Source of the DNA: Listeria grayi DSM 20601
GTDB taxonomy: Bacteria > Bacillota > Bacilli > Lactobacillales > Listeriaceae
Reading direction: 5' to 3'
Length of the DNA stretch: 64,000 bases
Assembly (NCBI RefSeq): GCF_000148995.1
Contig: NZ_GL538352.1
Location: 1-64,000 of the forward strand
The position numbers were made by a program, and so were the translations under genes. Shown piece by piece: positions 1 through 7,942 of this stretch (positions are counted from its first letter, which is position 1; every line of letters starts with the position of its first letter). Under the pieces are notes generated by a model. The model did not search any database. It had not been told where the DNA came from and saw only the letters and a program-made list of their open reading frames with translations.

Positions 1-524
<524 letters not shown>

Positions 525-598
525 AATAAAAATGATTGTCGGTGAAAACTTTACAACCTTTCTTCTCTAGTTTTGAGAGAATGTTTTTCTCTTATATT

Positions 599-715
599 GT
601 CTGGTAGTTATGGCGAGAAGGTCACACCCGTTCCCATCCCGAACACGGTAGTTAAGCTTCTCTGCGCCAATGGTAGTAGGGGGTTTCCCCCTGTGAGAGT
701 AGGTCGCTGCCGGGC
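599..715 (+). rRNA. 5S rRNA
   Basis: About 117 bases with the conserved 5S core GGTCACACCCGTTCCCATC, the GAACACGG loop and a closing terminal helix (GTCTGG at the start with CCGGGC at the end). It lies about 75 bases after the 23S rRNA and 13 bases before the first tRNA, as usual for a Firmicute rrn operon. Confidence 0.95.
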
Positions 716-727
716 AAGTTTTATTAT

Positions 728-803
728 TCCCCAGTAGCTCAGTTGGTTGAGCAATCGGCTGTTAACCGATCGGTCGTAGGTTCGGGTCCTACCTGTGGAG
801 CCA
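728..803 (+). tRNA. tRNA-Asn(GTT), atypical
   Basis: Cloverleaf with anticodon GTT at 761-763 and encoded CCA at 801-803. Two oddities: the acceptor stem has a C-T mismatch at the fourth pair (731 against 796), and the T-loop reads TTCGGGT, so the nearly universal A58 is G. The gene may still work but looks less constrained than its neighbours. Confidence 0.92.
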
Positions 804-807
804 TTTT

Positions 808-897
808 GGAGAGCTGTCCGAGCTGGCCGAAGGAGCACGGTTGGAAACCGTGTAGGCGGTCAACACCGTCTCAAGGGTTCGAATCCCTTGCTCTCCG
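808..897 (+). tRNA. tRNA-Ser(GGA)
   Basis: Class II tRNA with a long variable arm (GGCGGTCAACACCGTC). Anticodon GGA at 843-845 in loop TTGGAAA, acceptor stem GGAGAGC with GCTCTCC. The 3' CCA is not encoded. Confidence 0.96.
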
Positions 898-922
898 TAT
901 TTATATCTTATTCTTATTGTAT

Positions 923-994
923 GGCCCGTTGGTCAAGCGGTTAAGACACCGCCCTTTCACGGCGGTAACACGGGTTCGAATCCCGTACGGGTCA
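923..994 (+). tRNA. tRNA-Glu(TTC)
   Basis: Acceptor GGCCCGT pairs with ACGGGTC. Anticodon TTC at 956-958 in loop CTTTCAC. CCA is not encoded. Confidence 0.96.
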
Positions 995-1008
995 CTTTTA
1001 AATCATAT

Positions 1009-1084
1009 GGAGGTTTAGCTCAGCTGGGAGAGCATCTGCCTTACAAGCAGAGGGTCAGCGGTTCGATCCCGTTAACCTCCACCA
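1009..1084 (+). tRNA. tRNA-Val(TAC)
   Basis: Acceptor GGAGGTT pairs with AACCTCC. Anticodon TAC at 1042-1044. CCA is encoded at 1082-1084. Confidence 0.96.
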
Positions 1085-1093
1085 TATTATTGT

Positions 1094-1167
<74 letters not shown>

Positions 1168-1170
1168 TTC

Positions 1171-1246
1171 GGTTCCGTGGTGTAGGGGTTAACATGCCTG
1201 CCTGTCACGCAGGAGATCGCGGGTTCAAATCCCGTCGGAACCGCCA
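1171..1246 (+). tRNA. tRNA-Asp(GTC)
   Basis: Acceptor GGTTCCG pairs with CGGAACC. Anticodon GTC at 1204-1206. CCA is encoded at 1244-1246. Confidence 0.96.
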
Positions 1247-1249
1247 TTT

Positions 1250-1322
1250 GGCTTGGTAGCTCAGTTGGTAGAGCACTTGATTGAAGCTCAAGGTGTCGGC
1301 AGTTCGATTCTGTCCCAAGCCA
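1250..1322 (+). tRNA. tRNA-Phe(GAA)
   Basis: Acceptor GGCTTGG pairs with CCAAGCC. Anticodon GAA at 1283-1285. CCA is not encoded. Confidence 0.96.
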
Positions 1323-1341
1323 CTTTTTAATAGTTTCATAC

Positions 1342-1425
1342 GGGGGGATAGCGAAGTGGCTAAACGCGGCGGACTGTAAATCCGCTCCTTCGGGTTCAGT
1401 GGTTCGAATCCACTTCCCCCCACCA
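1342..1425 (+). tRNA. tRNA-Tyr(GTA)
   Basis: Class II tRNA with a variable arm. Acceptor GGGGGGA pairs with TCCCCCC, anticodon GTA at 1376-1378, CCA encoded at 1423-1425. Confidence 0.96.
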
Positions 1426-1438
1426 TTTTTATCTTTAT

Positions 1439-1512
1439 AGGGGCATAGTTTAAAGGTAGAACTGAGGTCTCCAAAACCTCCAGTGTGGGTTCGATTCCTA
1501 CTGCCCCTGCCA
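1439..1512 (+). tRNA. tRNA-Trp(CCA)
   Basis: Acceptor AGGGGCA pairs with TGCCCCT. Anticodon CCA at 1471-1473 in loop CTCCAAA. The terminal CCA is encoded at 1510-1512. Confidence 0.96.
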
Positions 1513-1525
1513 AATTTAATATAAT

Positions 1526-1599
1526 GGCGGATGTGGCGAAGTGGTTAACGCACCTGATTGTGGTTCAGGCATTCGTGGGTTCGATTCCCATCATCCGCC
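1526..1599 (+). tRNA. tRNA-His(GTG)
   Basis: The extra 5' G (position -1, base 1526) pairs with discriminator C1599, diagnostic of tRNA-His. Anticodon GTG at 1560-1562. CCA is not encoded. Confidence 0.96.
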
Positions 1600-1612
1600 C
1601 CTTTATAAACGA

Positions 1613-1684
1613 TGGGCCATAGCCAAGCGGTAAGGCAACGGATTTTGATTCCGTCACGCGTTGGTTCGAATCCAGCTGGCCCAG
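1613..1684 (+). tRNA. tRNA-Gln(TTG)
   Basis: Acceptor TGGGCCA pairs with TGGCCCA. Anticodon TTG at 1645-1647 in loop TTTTGAT. CCA is not encoded. Confidence 0.95.
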
Positions 1685-1692
1685 TTTTTTTT

Positions 1693-1764
1693 GCGGAAGT
1701 AGTTCAGTGGTAGAACATCACCTTGCCAAGGTGGGGGTCGCGGGTTCGAACCCCGTCTTCCGCT
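1693..1764 (+). tRNA. tRNA-Gly(GCC)
   Basis: Acceptor GCGGAAG pairs with CTTCCGC. Anticodon GCC at 1725-1727. CCA is not encoded. Confidence 0.95.
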
Positions 1765-1777
1765 TTTTCATTTGAAT

Positions 1778-1851
<74 letters not shown>

Positions 1852-1893
1852 TTGAAAAGCAGTTTAATTTAAGTTATACTATATTTGTAACGT

Positions 1894-1978
1894 GCCGGCG
1901 TGGCGGAATTGGCAGACGCGCTGGACTCAAAATCCAGTGCCCGTTAAGGGCGTGCCGGTTCGACCCCGGCCGCCGGTA
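1894..1978 (+). tRNA. tRNA-Leu(CAA), integration target
   Basis: Class II tRNA with variable arm TGCCCGTTAAGGGCGT. Acceptor GCCGGCG pairs with CGCCGGT, and the anticodon is CAA at 1928-1930 in loop CTCAAAA. CCA is not encoded. From the anticodon loop onward the gene is duplicated at 12205-12266, so this complete copy marks the left end of an integrated island. The tRNA stays intact because the element carries the same 3' sequence. Confidence 0.95.
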
Positions 1979-1987
1979 TCAAGTAGC
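1926..1987 (+). repeat. attL-side direct repeat in tRNA-Leu
   Basis: This 62-bp stretch, from the tRNA-Leu anticodon loop to nine bases past the tRNA end, is identical to 12205-12266. Past a small indel the similarity continues through the terminator hairpin. Such a duplication is what site-specific integration by a tyrosine recombinase into a tRNA 3' end leaves behind. Confidence 0.9.
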
Positions 1988-2018
1988 CCCAATGCTTTTA
2001 GTAGCATTGGGGTTTTTT
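1987..2018 (+). terminator. Terminator of the rrn-tRNA operon
   Basis: Perfect inverted repeat CCCCAATGCT / AGCATTGGGG followed by a run of T. A near-identical copy stands at the far end of the island (12266-12298). Confidence 0.88.
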
Positions 2019-2041
2019 AATTTTTATTAGAAAAACGCTAT

Positions 2042-2062
2042 AAGTTTCCACAAAGTTTCCAC
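2042..2062 (+). repeat. Tandem GTTTCCAC repeats, possible integrase arm sites
   Basis: Two direct copies of AGTTTCCAC spaced by two bases lie between the att repeat and the integrase fragment. Related motifs (TTTCCAAAAAGTATCCAT) occur near 12094 inside the right end and at 5759 inside the island. By analogy with tyrosine integrases of integrative elements, these may be arm-type binding sites. This is inference. Confidence 0.4.
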
Positions 2063-2083
2063 TTACTTATAATAAGTGGGGTT

Positions 2084-2490
2084 TTAAAAGAATTGGTCTA
2101 GCTTATCTGCAGTGGATTTTTGTCGATTTGGAAATAAATGACCGTATACGTCAATAGTAGTCGTGATACTCGAATGCCCTAGTCTTTCTTTTATAATTGT
2201 ATAGTCTTCACCATTATCAATAAGTAAAGCGACATGTGAATGTCTAAAATCGTGTATTCGTATTTTCTTTAGATTCTTATCTCGATTGCATATGGACGCG
2301 AACTTTCTATAAATTAAGTCTTTGTTTGTTAGATTAGACGAAAATTGAAAAATAGGTGTTTCGTCAGATTGCTTTAAAAGATAATTTTCGAGTGTGCTTT
2401 TTTGAATCATTTTCCATTCAACGAGTTGATCAAGTAAAGATTTATTAATACTAATGCGTCTGTTTGAATATTTTGTTTGATTAGATTTTG
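2084..2490 (-). pseudogene. Tyrosine integrase, C-terminal fragment
   Basis: The reading frame encodes the C-terminal ~135 residues of a phage/ICE-type tyrosine recombinase: the H-x-x-R box (IHDFRHSH), the LGHSS histidine box and the catalytic tyrosine in TTTIDVYGHLFP. The first catalytic arginine, the core-binding domain and the SAM-like N-terminal domain are missing. Upstream of about 2490 the frame enters sequence that makes sense only on the other strand as an M23 peptidase, so its first ~20 residues are not integrase. It sits directly beside attL, where the integrase of such an island normally lies. The island therefore probably cannot excise by itself. Confidence 0.85.
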
Positions 2491-2498
2491 CCAATCCA

Positions 2499-2816
2499 AT
2501 TGGCAGTCCGATAAAAGCGGCAGATGATGGGAAAGTCGTCGTTGCCAAACATAATGCGCCCTATGGAAGTGGATATGGCGGATATGGGAATGTGACGGTG
2601 ATCGAACACAAGAAGAATAAAGAATGGACACTTTACGCCCATCAATCGGAAATTGATGTGAAAGAAGGACAACAGGTCAAACAAGGCGATATAATCGGGA
2701 AAATTGGATCAACCGGGCAATCGACCGGACCCCACCTTCATTTTGAAATCCGTAAACAGCTAATGGGAGGGCAGATTGACCCAGCGCCGGTTCTTGGCGT
2801 CGTACCAAAAAAATAA
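2499..2816 (+). pseudogene. M23 peptidase, C-terminal fragment
   Basis: An open frame without a proper start encodes the second half of an M23 (LytM/lysostaphin-type) zinc metallopeptidase: GSPIKAADDGKVV, GYGGYGN, the TLYAH segment, QGDIIGKIGSTGQSTGPHLHFE with the HxH metal motif, and a short tail. The N-terminal metal ligands (HxGxD region) are absent because the gene is cut near 2490-2500 where it abuts the truncated integrase. An internal ATG at 2592 gives only 74 residues. M23 or other lytic domains are common in conjugation modules of Firmicute ICEs, which fits the following membrane proteins. Probably non-functional. Confidence 0.8.
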
Positions 2817-2832
2817 GAGAGGAAGAGAAAAG

Positions 2833-3426
2833 ATGAAGCGAATGATCGCAGGTTTTAGTATTATTGTGATTCTATGTGTTGGTGTGAGTGGTTATTATCT
2901 TGTACAAGATAGTCAGCTCAAGCAGGAAAAGGAGAAGTTAGACCAGCAATTAAAGTATAGTCAAAAGAAGAAAAATGAAATGTCCCGAGAAAATAAGCGC
3001 TTGAAGCTCGAAACTTCGGGAAAACAGGCAGATCAACAAAAAGGGAAGAATGCGCTTGAAGCGATTCTTCAGCAACAGGAAGTACTAGATTTTAATCAAA
3101 AAGCGCTGCAGGTACTTTACACGTACACGGATATTTCAGCAAGAGAAAAAGCACTTCAATCCCTTTCTTCGAAAACACTGCAAGAAAAGTTACTGGAGGC
3201 AAAAAGTGATACGCCGAATAAAGAAAACGAAGTACAATCTAAGTTACAAGATTATCAGCCTTATTTGTATCAACAAGATCCAACGCATTTTATAGTTTAC
3301 AATGAAGTGAATAGTCAACTAGAAACAGCTGGAAGAAAACAGGTGATGAAAGGGTTTGTGAAAGTATCTATTACGATAGATGGTAGAAGCAACCTTATAG
3401 ATAATCTTGAGTTTGTGGATAAATGA
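2833..3426 (+). CDS. Membrane-anchored coiled-coil protein, possible conjugation accessory
   Basis: 197 residues. The ATG at 2833 follows an AGAGGAAG ribosome binding site; an upstream in-frame ATG (2776) lies inside the M23 fragment and is less likely. One N-terminal membrane segment (IAGFSIIVILCVGVSGYYLV) is followed by a Lys/Glu/Gln-rich coiled coil (about residues 30-75) and an extracellular domain ending NLIDNLEFVDK. It starts 17 bases after the M23 fragment, so the two formed an operon. I do not recognise the family. The layout (lytic enzyme, then single-span protein with a small outer domain) resembles accessory genes of Gram-positive conjugative elements, which is inference. Confidence 0.75.
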   Translation: MKRMIAGFSIIVILCVGVSGYYLVQDSQLKQEKEKLDQQLKYSQKKKNEMSRENKRLKLETSGKQADQQKGKNALEAILQQQEVLDFNQKALQVLYTYTDISAREKALQSLSSKTLQEKLLEAKSDTPNKENEVQSKLQDYQPYLYQQDPTHFIVYNEVNSQLETAGRKQVMKGFVKVSITIDGRSNLIDNLEFVDK

Positions 3427-3496
3427 GCTTATACTAAAATGAAGGAGGTTCATCGCCTCCTTTACATATAAATTTATAGCAGAATGAGGGATGATA

Positions 3497-3868
3497 ATGA
3501 AAAAAAGATGGATATTTATTGTGATTTTCCTGTTGAGTATTTTTATTTTAGCTAGTTGCGGAAATAGTAAATACAGCGAAATGATTGAGAAAGTTTTTAA
3601 AAATAGTAATTCATTAGTATGGAGTAAAGAAGAGAAAAGACAAATGAAACGGGAGAAATCGGAAGTACGGGTCTTTGATAAGGGAAAGTATATTGAAATA
3701 GATTTTTCAGGGAAAGACTATGAGAACAAGCCGATTACTTATAAGAGATATTTTAAATCAAATTCAAAACAAGAATATGAACGTGCAGATTTTGACACTA
3801 AAAATTATATAAAAGAGGACGCAAAACTTGTTTACCATGAGAAAAATGGTGAGCAGGTTAAAGAGTGA
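3497..3868 (+). CDS. Small lipoprotein, cystatin-like fold candidate
   Basis: 123 residues. ATG at 3497 is six bases after GAGGG; an ATG two codons earlier touches the ribosome binding site. The N-terminus is a lipoprotein signal (KKRWIFIVIFLLSIFILASC) with Cys as the lipidation site. The mature part is charged and includes VRVFDKGKYIEIDF. The size, lipobox and this strand pattern recall the DUF4467/cystatin-like-fold lipoproteins carried on Firmicute mobile elements, but I cannot confirm that without a profile search. It is about 70 bases downstream of the coiled-coil membrane protein, on the same strand. Confidence 0.78.
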   Translation: MKKRWIFIVIFLLSIFILASCGNSKYSEMIEKVFKNSNSLVWSKEEKRQMKREKSEVRVFDKGKYIEIDFSGKDYENKPITYKRYFKSNSKQEYERADFDTKNYIKEDAKLVYHEKNGEQVKE

Positions 3869-3934
3869 CTATTTGCAGTTGAAATTTCATAGCTTTTTCT
3901 GTGGAATAAGTGAAAATTGTAAGGAGAGATCGCG

Positions 3935-4132
3935 ATTAAATTACATCCTATTTTTATAGTTTTGGGAGTAATACTGATTGTATCTTGCTACAACCTATTT
4001 AAAAATCTATTTCATGTAGATTGTCCAACCTGTACAGGCATGTTTAGTCCCTTTATTCTTCTTATTGGTATAGCCGGAAGCGTGCTTTTTATTATAGGTC
4101 TAATAAGGTGGATAATGAACCTGTGGTGGTAA
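3935..4132 (+). CDS. Small membrane protein with apparent ATT start
   Basis: 65 codons open from ATT (3935) to TAA (4132), preceded by a strong AAGGAGAG at 3921-3928. There is no ATG, GTG or TTG at a suitable distance. The product has two hydrophobic segments (IFIVLGVILIVSCY and FILLIGIAGSVLFIIGLI) separated by a CPTC motif, and ends in LWW. A good ribosome binding site plus membrane-protein composition suggests a real gene using a rare ATT start, or a gene whose ATG recently mutated. Function unknown. Confidence 0.5.
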   Translation: MKLHPIFIVLGVILIVSCYNLFKNLFHVDCPTCTGMFSPFILLIGIAGSVLFIIGLIRWIMNLWW

Positions 4133-4228
4133 AAAGTAAGGGAAGAGTGATTATATCCGAATTTCAAGTATTGATTCTGATCCATTATTAAGTGTTTTTT
4201 GGTATTTAAAAAGATATTTGGTTATCTC

Positions 4229-4257
4229 TTGATATTACTTGTGAATAAATGTATTAT
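4229..4257 (+). promoter_or_regulatory. Sigma-A type promoter
   Basis: TTGATA (4229-4234), 17-bp spacer and TATTAT (4252-4257), upstream of the small membrane protein and amidase genes. The TGTAAC / GTTACA inverted repeat at 4263-4289 lies just downstream of the -10. Confidence 0.5.
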
Positions 4258-4321
4258 CAATATGTAACAGACGTGATGCATTTGTTACAATAATGTCATA
4301 GTTAAAGGAGGATTGGAGCTA

Positions 4322-4519
4322 TTGAGATTCCTAAAGTGGTTCTTTTTGGTCGTATTTATTGTATTTCCAGTAGGATATATAGCAATTGCTGATATTTTCG
4401 CAAGAGCTACAGCGACGCAAGAAATATGGGAACCTACTATGAGAGCCCTCGCTACAATTTGTGTATATTATATCTTTATGTCTATTTGGTTTATGATCAT
4501 ACTATCAAGAAAGAAATAG
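4322..4519 (+). CDS. Small two-span membrane protein
   Basis: 65 residues starting at TTG 4322, ten bases after AAAGGAGG; another TTG at 4313 is too close to that site. Two membrane helices (LKWFFLVVFIVFPVGYIAI and ALATICVYYIFMSIWFMII) flank a short polar loop, ending in RKK. It is 13 bases upstream of the secreted amidase-domain gene and probably co-transcribed with it. Unknown function; it might be a partner or immunity protein for the secreted protein, but nothing shows this directly. Confidence 0.65.
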   Translation: MRFLKWFFLVVFIVFPVGYIAIADIFARATATQEIWEPTMRALATICVYYIFMSIWFMIILSRKK

Positions 4520-4532
4520 AGGAGATGCAAAA

Positions 4533-5645
4533 ATGAATAAAAACGGGATTTATGTATTATTAGTTGGATTAGTGATTATTGGCTGTGTAACTTTCAGTTT
4601 TGGAATCCAATCAAATGCAGCAACTAATGGTTACGTGAAAAAATATTTATTAGAGGAAAAGAAGAAAAAAGAAAATCCAGAACAAGATACAATTGATATG
4701 CTTAATGAATATTACTCCGCTGATGTTAAATTGCAAAAAATTGTCTTAAAATATAATAAAGATAAAAATTTAAATCAAGCTATTACATCAACTGACTTCA
4801 ATAAAAAGAGAAATGTCATGTATGCATTTATTAAACTGATTCCTAACATTAAAGATAGCCAAGATAAAAATGCTTTTCTTGAATATTTACAAAGGTATGT
4901 TAGTAATGGGGAAATCCGAGATGGAAAAGTAGAAGAATTTTTAAATAAAATTGAAGGGAAAAGTTTATTTAGCACACAAAAAGCAACGACGACAGTAGAT
5001 GAAGCATATGAAAAAAATATGAAAAATGGTAAATCTAGTGACGCGACAGGTGATGAATTTAAGAAAGAAAATCAGACTGCACATGTTGCAAAAGCATTTA
5101 ATAGAGTGAACGCGGGTAAATGGGCGTATAAAAACTATAATAAATATAGTAAAAGCTACCCTAAATTTACTGGGAAGTATAATGATTGTACCAACTTTGT
5201 TTCCCAAGCGCTTCATACTGGAGGAAAACTTGGCTTTTTTGGTAAATGGAAAATACATAGGAAAAATAAAAAATATTGGAATATTAATAGTGCGAAAAAG
5301 CTAGATTACAGCTGGTCTGTTACAGATCCTTCTCCGTGGATGTCAGCTCGTACTTTTAATTCTTACATGAGAAGTAAAGCTAAGTATACTTTTAATTATA
5401 GTAATAATTACTATCGTATTCATTATAAATCGATTTATAATCAAAAAATTTATAGAGGTAGTGCAGTTATCTTTTTAGAAGGCGTTGCAGGTATTTCTGT
5501 AAAGGCAAAGCACGTAATGATAATGAGTTCATATAATAGTAAAACTAAGGATATATTATTAGCCGGACATTCAACTGAAAGACAAAAATATTCATTAAGA
5601 AACGCAATTAAAAATTACTCAGAAGTGAATATCTATACTTTTTAA
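4533..5645 (+). CDS. Secreted amidase-domain protein (Amidase_6 type)
   Basis: 370 residues with a signal peptide (hydrophobic run at 6-24, probable cleavage after SNAA). A Lys/Glu-rich helical region follows to about residue 190. The C-terminal ~180 residues resemble the putative amidase domain PF12671: AGKWAYKNYNKYS..YPKF, then NDCTNFVSQALHTGGK with the likely catalytic Cys, W-containing segments, and a late KHVMIM / AGHST segment that could provide the His. Proteins of this family are thought to act on cell-wall peptides, unproven here. It forms an operon with the small membrane gene upstream and ends at a strong terminator. Confidence 0.8.
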   Translation: MNKNGIYVLLVGLVIIGCVTFSFGIQSNAATNGYVKKYLLEEKKKKENPEQDTIDMLNEYYSADVKLQKIVLKYNKDKNLNQAITSTDFNKKRNVMYAFIKLIPNIKDSQDKNAFLEYLQRYVSNGEIRDGKVEEFLNKIEGKSLFSTQKATTTVDEAYEKNMKNGKSSDATGDEFKKENQTAHVAKAFNRVNAGKWAYKNYNKYSKSYPKFTGKYNDCTNFVSQALHTGGKLGFFGKWKIHRKNKKYWNINSAKKLDYSWSVTDPSPWMSARTFNSYMRSKAKYTFNYSNNYYRIHYKSIYNQKIYRGSAVIFLEGVAGISVKAKHVMIMSSYNSKTKDILLAGHSTERQKYSLRNAIKNYSEVNIYTF

Positions 5646-5659
5646 ACTATAAAAATATG

Positions 5660-5702
5660 AAGCCCCCTTAACTCGGCTATGAGTATTAAGGGGGCTTTTT
5701 TC
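5660..5702 (+). terminator. Terminator after the amidase gene
   Basis: Inverted repeat AGCCCCCTTAA / TTAAGGGGGCT followed by six T. Confidence 0.9.
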
Positions 5703-5736
5703 TTGGCATTGTCGTCTGTTTGCGTCGATATATTTG

Positions 5737-5800
5737 AATTGGTATAGAAAGAAAACGATTTCCAAAAGTATCCATTTTTATTTACTTTTATTGATTTTAA
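5737..5800 (+). repeat. Internal copy of the island's right-end sequence
   Basis: AATTGGTATAG, then TTTCCAAAAGTATCCATTTTT and TTTACTTTT, closely parallel 12073-12136 near the right att site (roughly 80 percent identical by eye with short indels). This suggests a former element end inside the island, or a duplicated protein-binding region. Confidence 0.7.
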
Positions 5801-5804
5801 AATG

Positions 5805-5832
5805 AAGCCCACTCTCAGTGAAGGGTGGGCTT
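5805..5832 (-). terminator. Terminator of the DUF4411 gene
   Basis: Hairpin AGCCCAC / GTGGGCT about 15 bases past the stop codon of the minus-strand PIN-domain gene, followed on that strand by a T-rich stretch. Confidence 0.7.
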
Positions 5833-5844
5833 GGTTATTTCTGT

Positions 5845-6351
5845 TTATATTGATAATGCAATTTCTTCGAAAAATTCGTTCATACTTATGCAACGAATTT
5901 TAAAGTCGTCACAGATATCGGGGATTTTAGCAGAAGCATGGGGTTTACTTGGAATAATATTTGGATTTTTTCGTTCATCTGTAACAATGGTAAAGTTTTC
6001 TTTTATAGCTATGGCAATTAGCCAAGGATCTGCAATAGTTTCTGTTGCCCAACCTTTTGGAGAAGTTAAAGCTGCATCTTTATATAGATCACTGTTAGTT
6101 ATATGATTTAATATTAATCCCCACTCTGGCGAATAACTTTTGTGATTTATTATTTCATTTTCATAATTGAGTTTTAGCCATTTTAAAAACCATTCACTTT
6201 GGAAAGTCTCTGAAATGACTACCTTAGGGATAGCGACAGAATCGTTTAATATAAATTTTAATTGATTCCAAAAGCTAGGGAAATAGTTGAATCTATAATA
6301 ACGGTCATAGAAGCTTATATAAATACTTGAGTCTAATAAATATTTTGTCAT
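5845..6351 (-). CDS. DUF4411 family PIN-domain protein
   Basis: 168 residues from the ATG at 6351, which follows GGGGGAAAG; a longer frame to 6399 lacks a ribosome binding site. It begins YLLDSSIYISFYDRYYRF with the first PIN-domain aspartate, has PSFW and later ATETIADPWLIAIA and TIVTDER, placing further acidic residues as in PIN ribonucleases. DUF4411 proteins are putative toxins of type II toxin-antitoxin systems, usually encoded after an XRE/ImmA-type antitoxin. No such partner is seen: immediately upstream is a truncated SUKH gene on the other strand. It is thus an orphan toxin-like gene, or its antitoxin was lost. Confidence 0.82.
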   Translation of the reverse strand: MTKYLLDSSIYISFYDRYYRFNYFPSFWNQLKFILNDSVAIPKVVISETFQSEWFLKWLKLNYENEIINHKSYSPEWGLILNHITNSDLYKDAALTSPKGWATETIADPWLIAIAIKENFTIVTDERKNPNIIPSKPHASAKIPDICDDFKIRCISMNEFFEEIALSI

Positions 6352-6411
6352 TTTATCTTTCCCCCACCAATGTTTTATAGCCTTTGTAACCAATGCCAAC
6401 TAGCAGTTCTT

Positions 6412-6561
6412 TTCGCAGGAGATTTTCTTTGTTTAGACTTTCGAGAAAGTGAAGAAAAACCAAAGACTGTTGTGTGGAATCATGAGGAGTCGAATGAGTT
6501 AGAGCCAGTATTTTACCATGTAGCGAACAGTTTTGATGAATTTATGAATGTTGTGAAATAA
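6412..6561 (+). pseudogene. SUKH (SMI1/KNR4) immunity-protein remnant
   Basis: The frame encodes the last ~50 residues of a SUKH-superfamily protein: AGDFLCLDFRESEEKP, then VVWNHE and a closing VANSFDEFMNVV, which is the typical C-terminal half of SMI1/KNR4 domains. The N-terminal half is absent and no ribosome binding site precedes the frame. SUKH proteins often act as immunity proteins to contact-dependent toxins. Here it is a leftover of a toxin-immunity locus. The junction lies near 6350-6410, close to the start of the DUF4411 gene. Confidence 0.7.
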
Positions 6562-6836
6562 ACCGGATTTTTAATAAAATTTACTGACCAAAAACAGACC
6601 AATTTTAGCTATTTTAAATATAGGAATATAGTGTTTAGTAACGGTTCTGATACTTTTATATATCTGAATAGCGTCTGTTTTCGGTTTTTACAGTCCCAAA
6701 AGTCAGATAATAAAATACTTTGACATTTTTCTTGTTTTATATTGTAAAAGAGAAGAGGTACAAATTGTATCAGTAACATCTTAAGATATATACTATACTT
6801 GAAGTGCCAAATAACTCTCTGTAGGGAAGTGTTGAA
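6562..6836 (+). other. AT-rich intergenic region with -35-like element
   Basis: 275 bases without a gene. TTGACA at 6720-6725 is a good -35; candidate -10s (TATTGT or TGTAAA) lie 14-17 bases on. It probably holds the promoter of the DUF2971 gene. No other structure was recognised. Confidence 0.45.
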
Positions 6837-7820
6837 TTGAAAAAGAGGCTTAAAGACGTAATTGATTATTCTAAATTAGATGGAGAAATGAGGAGCATGA
6901 TTGAGAAGTTACCAGAATCTGCGGAGCAGGCTCTAATAGAAATATATGATGAGGACTCTGACTTTATAAGGTATGCTAGACTGGACAATATCTATGGAGA
7001 TTTTTCAATCAGCGACACTACTGAACTATACCATTATACAAGTTATGAAAACTTAGTATCTATTATAGAGGGAAAGAAGTTCTGGATTAAGAATAAGTCT
7101 TTTATGAACGATCCTAAAGAATTTAACTACACCTATGAATTATGTGAAATACTACTTAGTCAAATTGATGCAAGCGGAGATGAGATAAATGAATTTAAAA
7201 GTATAGTTAATACTACAAAATTTGATATATATTTGTGGTGTTTTTCTGAAAATAAGGCTTCTCAAGCTCTATGGGGAAATTATGGAAATAAAAATGGTGT
7301 AGCTTTAAGAATGAACATGAAGGTACTAATGGAAAGTTTAGCAGTGCACTTTTCAAACGGAAAAGATAACTTAAATGATTATACTGTAGGTAGTGCCTAT
7401 GTCATTCCTTTAAAAATTTTATATAATCAGGAAGAACAAATGAAAAGATTAAAAATTGTTTTATTACAGTGGTTAAGAGCAAGAAGGAATAACCAATTTG
7501 ATCCAGTTGATATGAGCGAAATCAAGGATTATTGTTTGCAAGCGCTGTTTACTTATGCATTAATGATGAAAAACCCTTTACTCTACCAAGAGGAAGAGGC
7601 AAGGTTCATTATTTTAAATTTTACGGAGGGAAATGAAGTCAATCCAGAATTTTATGATAGCAGTAATGTTCCTTATGTTTCTTGTCCATTGACTGATAGT
7701 ATGCTTTCTGAGGTTGTTATTCAAACAGGAAGTAGTATTAAACATTCAGATGTCAAATCAATTCTTTCTATTCACGGATATTTAAAAACTAAAATTTCTG
7801 ATTCCATTTTACCTTATTGA
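6837..7820 (+). CDS. DUF2971 family protein
   Basis: 327 residues from TTG 6837 after TAGGGAAG. The central region has the DUF2971 signature: ELYHYTSYENLVSIIEGKKFWIKN (residues ~63-85), SFMNDPKEF, then LWCFSENKASQALWGNYGNKNGVALRM (~134-160). DUF2971 proteins are found in many genomes and often in defence or mobile islands; the conserved H, ND and CFS residues suggest an enzyme, and a relation to ADP-ribosyl transferases has been suggested, but the activity is not established. It sits between the SUKH remnant and an unknown HEPN-like gene, well separated from both, so it is probably its own transcription unit. Confidence 0.8.
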   Translation: MKKRLKDVIDYSKLDGEMRSMIEKLPESAEQALIEIYDEDSDFIRYARLDNIYGDFSISDTTELYHYTSYENLVSIIEGKKFWIKNKSFMNDPKEFNYTYELCEILLSQIDASGDEINEFKSIVNTTKFDIYLWCFSENKASQALWGNYGNKNGVALRMNMKVLMESLAVHFSNGKDNLNDYTVGSAYVIPLKILYNQEEQMKRLKIVLLQWLRARRNNQFDPVDMSEIKDYCLQALFTYALMMKNPLLYQEEEARFIILNFTEGNEVNPEFYDSSNVPYVSCPLTDSMLSEVVIQTGSSIKHSDVKSILSIHGYLKTKISDSILPY

Positions 7821-7942
7821 ATCTCCATAATTATCATTTTTTAATATTTATTCTACAAGTTCTTAATAAAATTAATTTAATTAAGTATGGATGAGTTTCA
7901 TTTATTTATGTCTAAAATAATTTAAAAATATCAGGAGAAATT

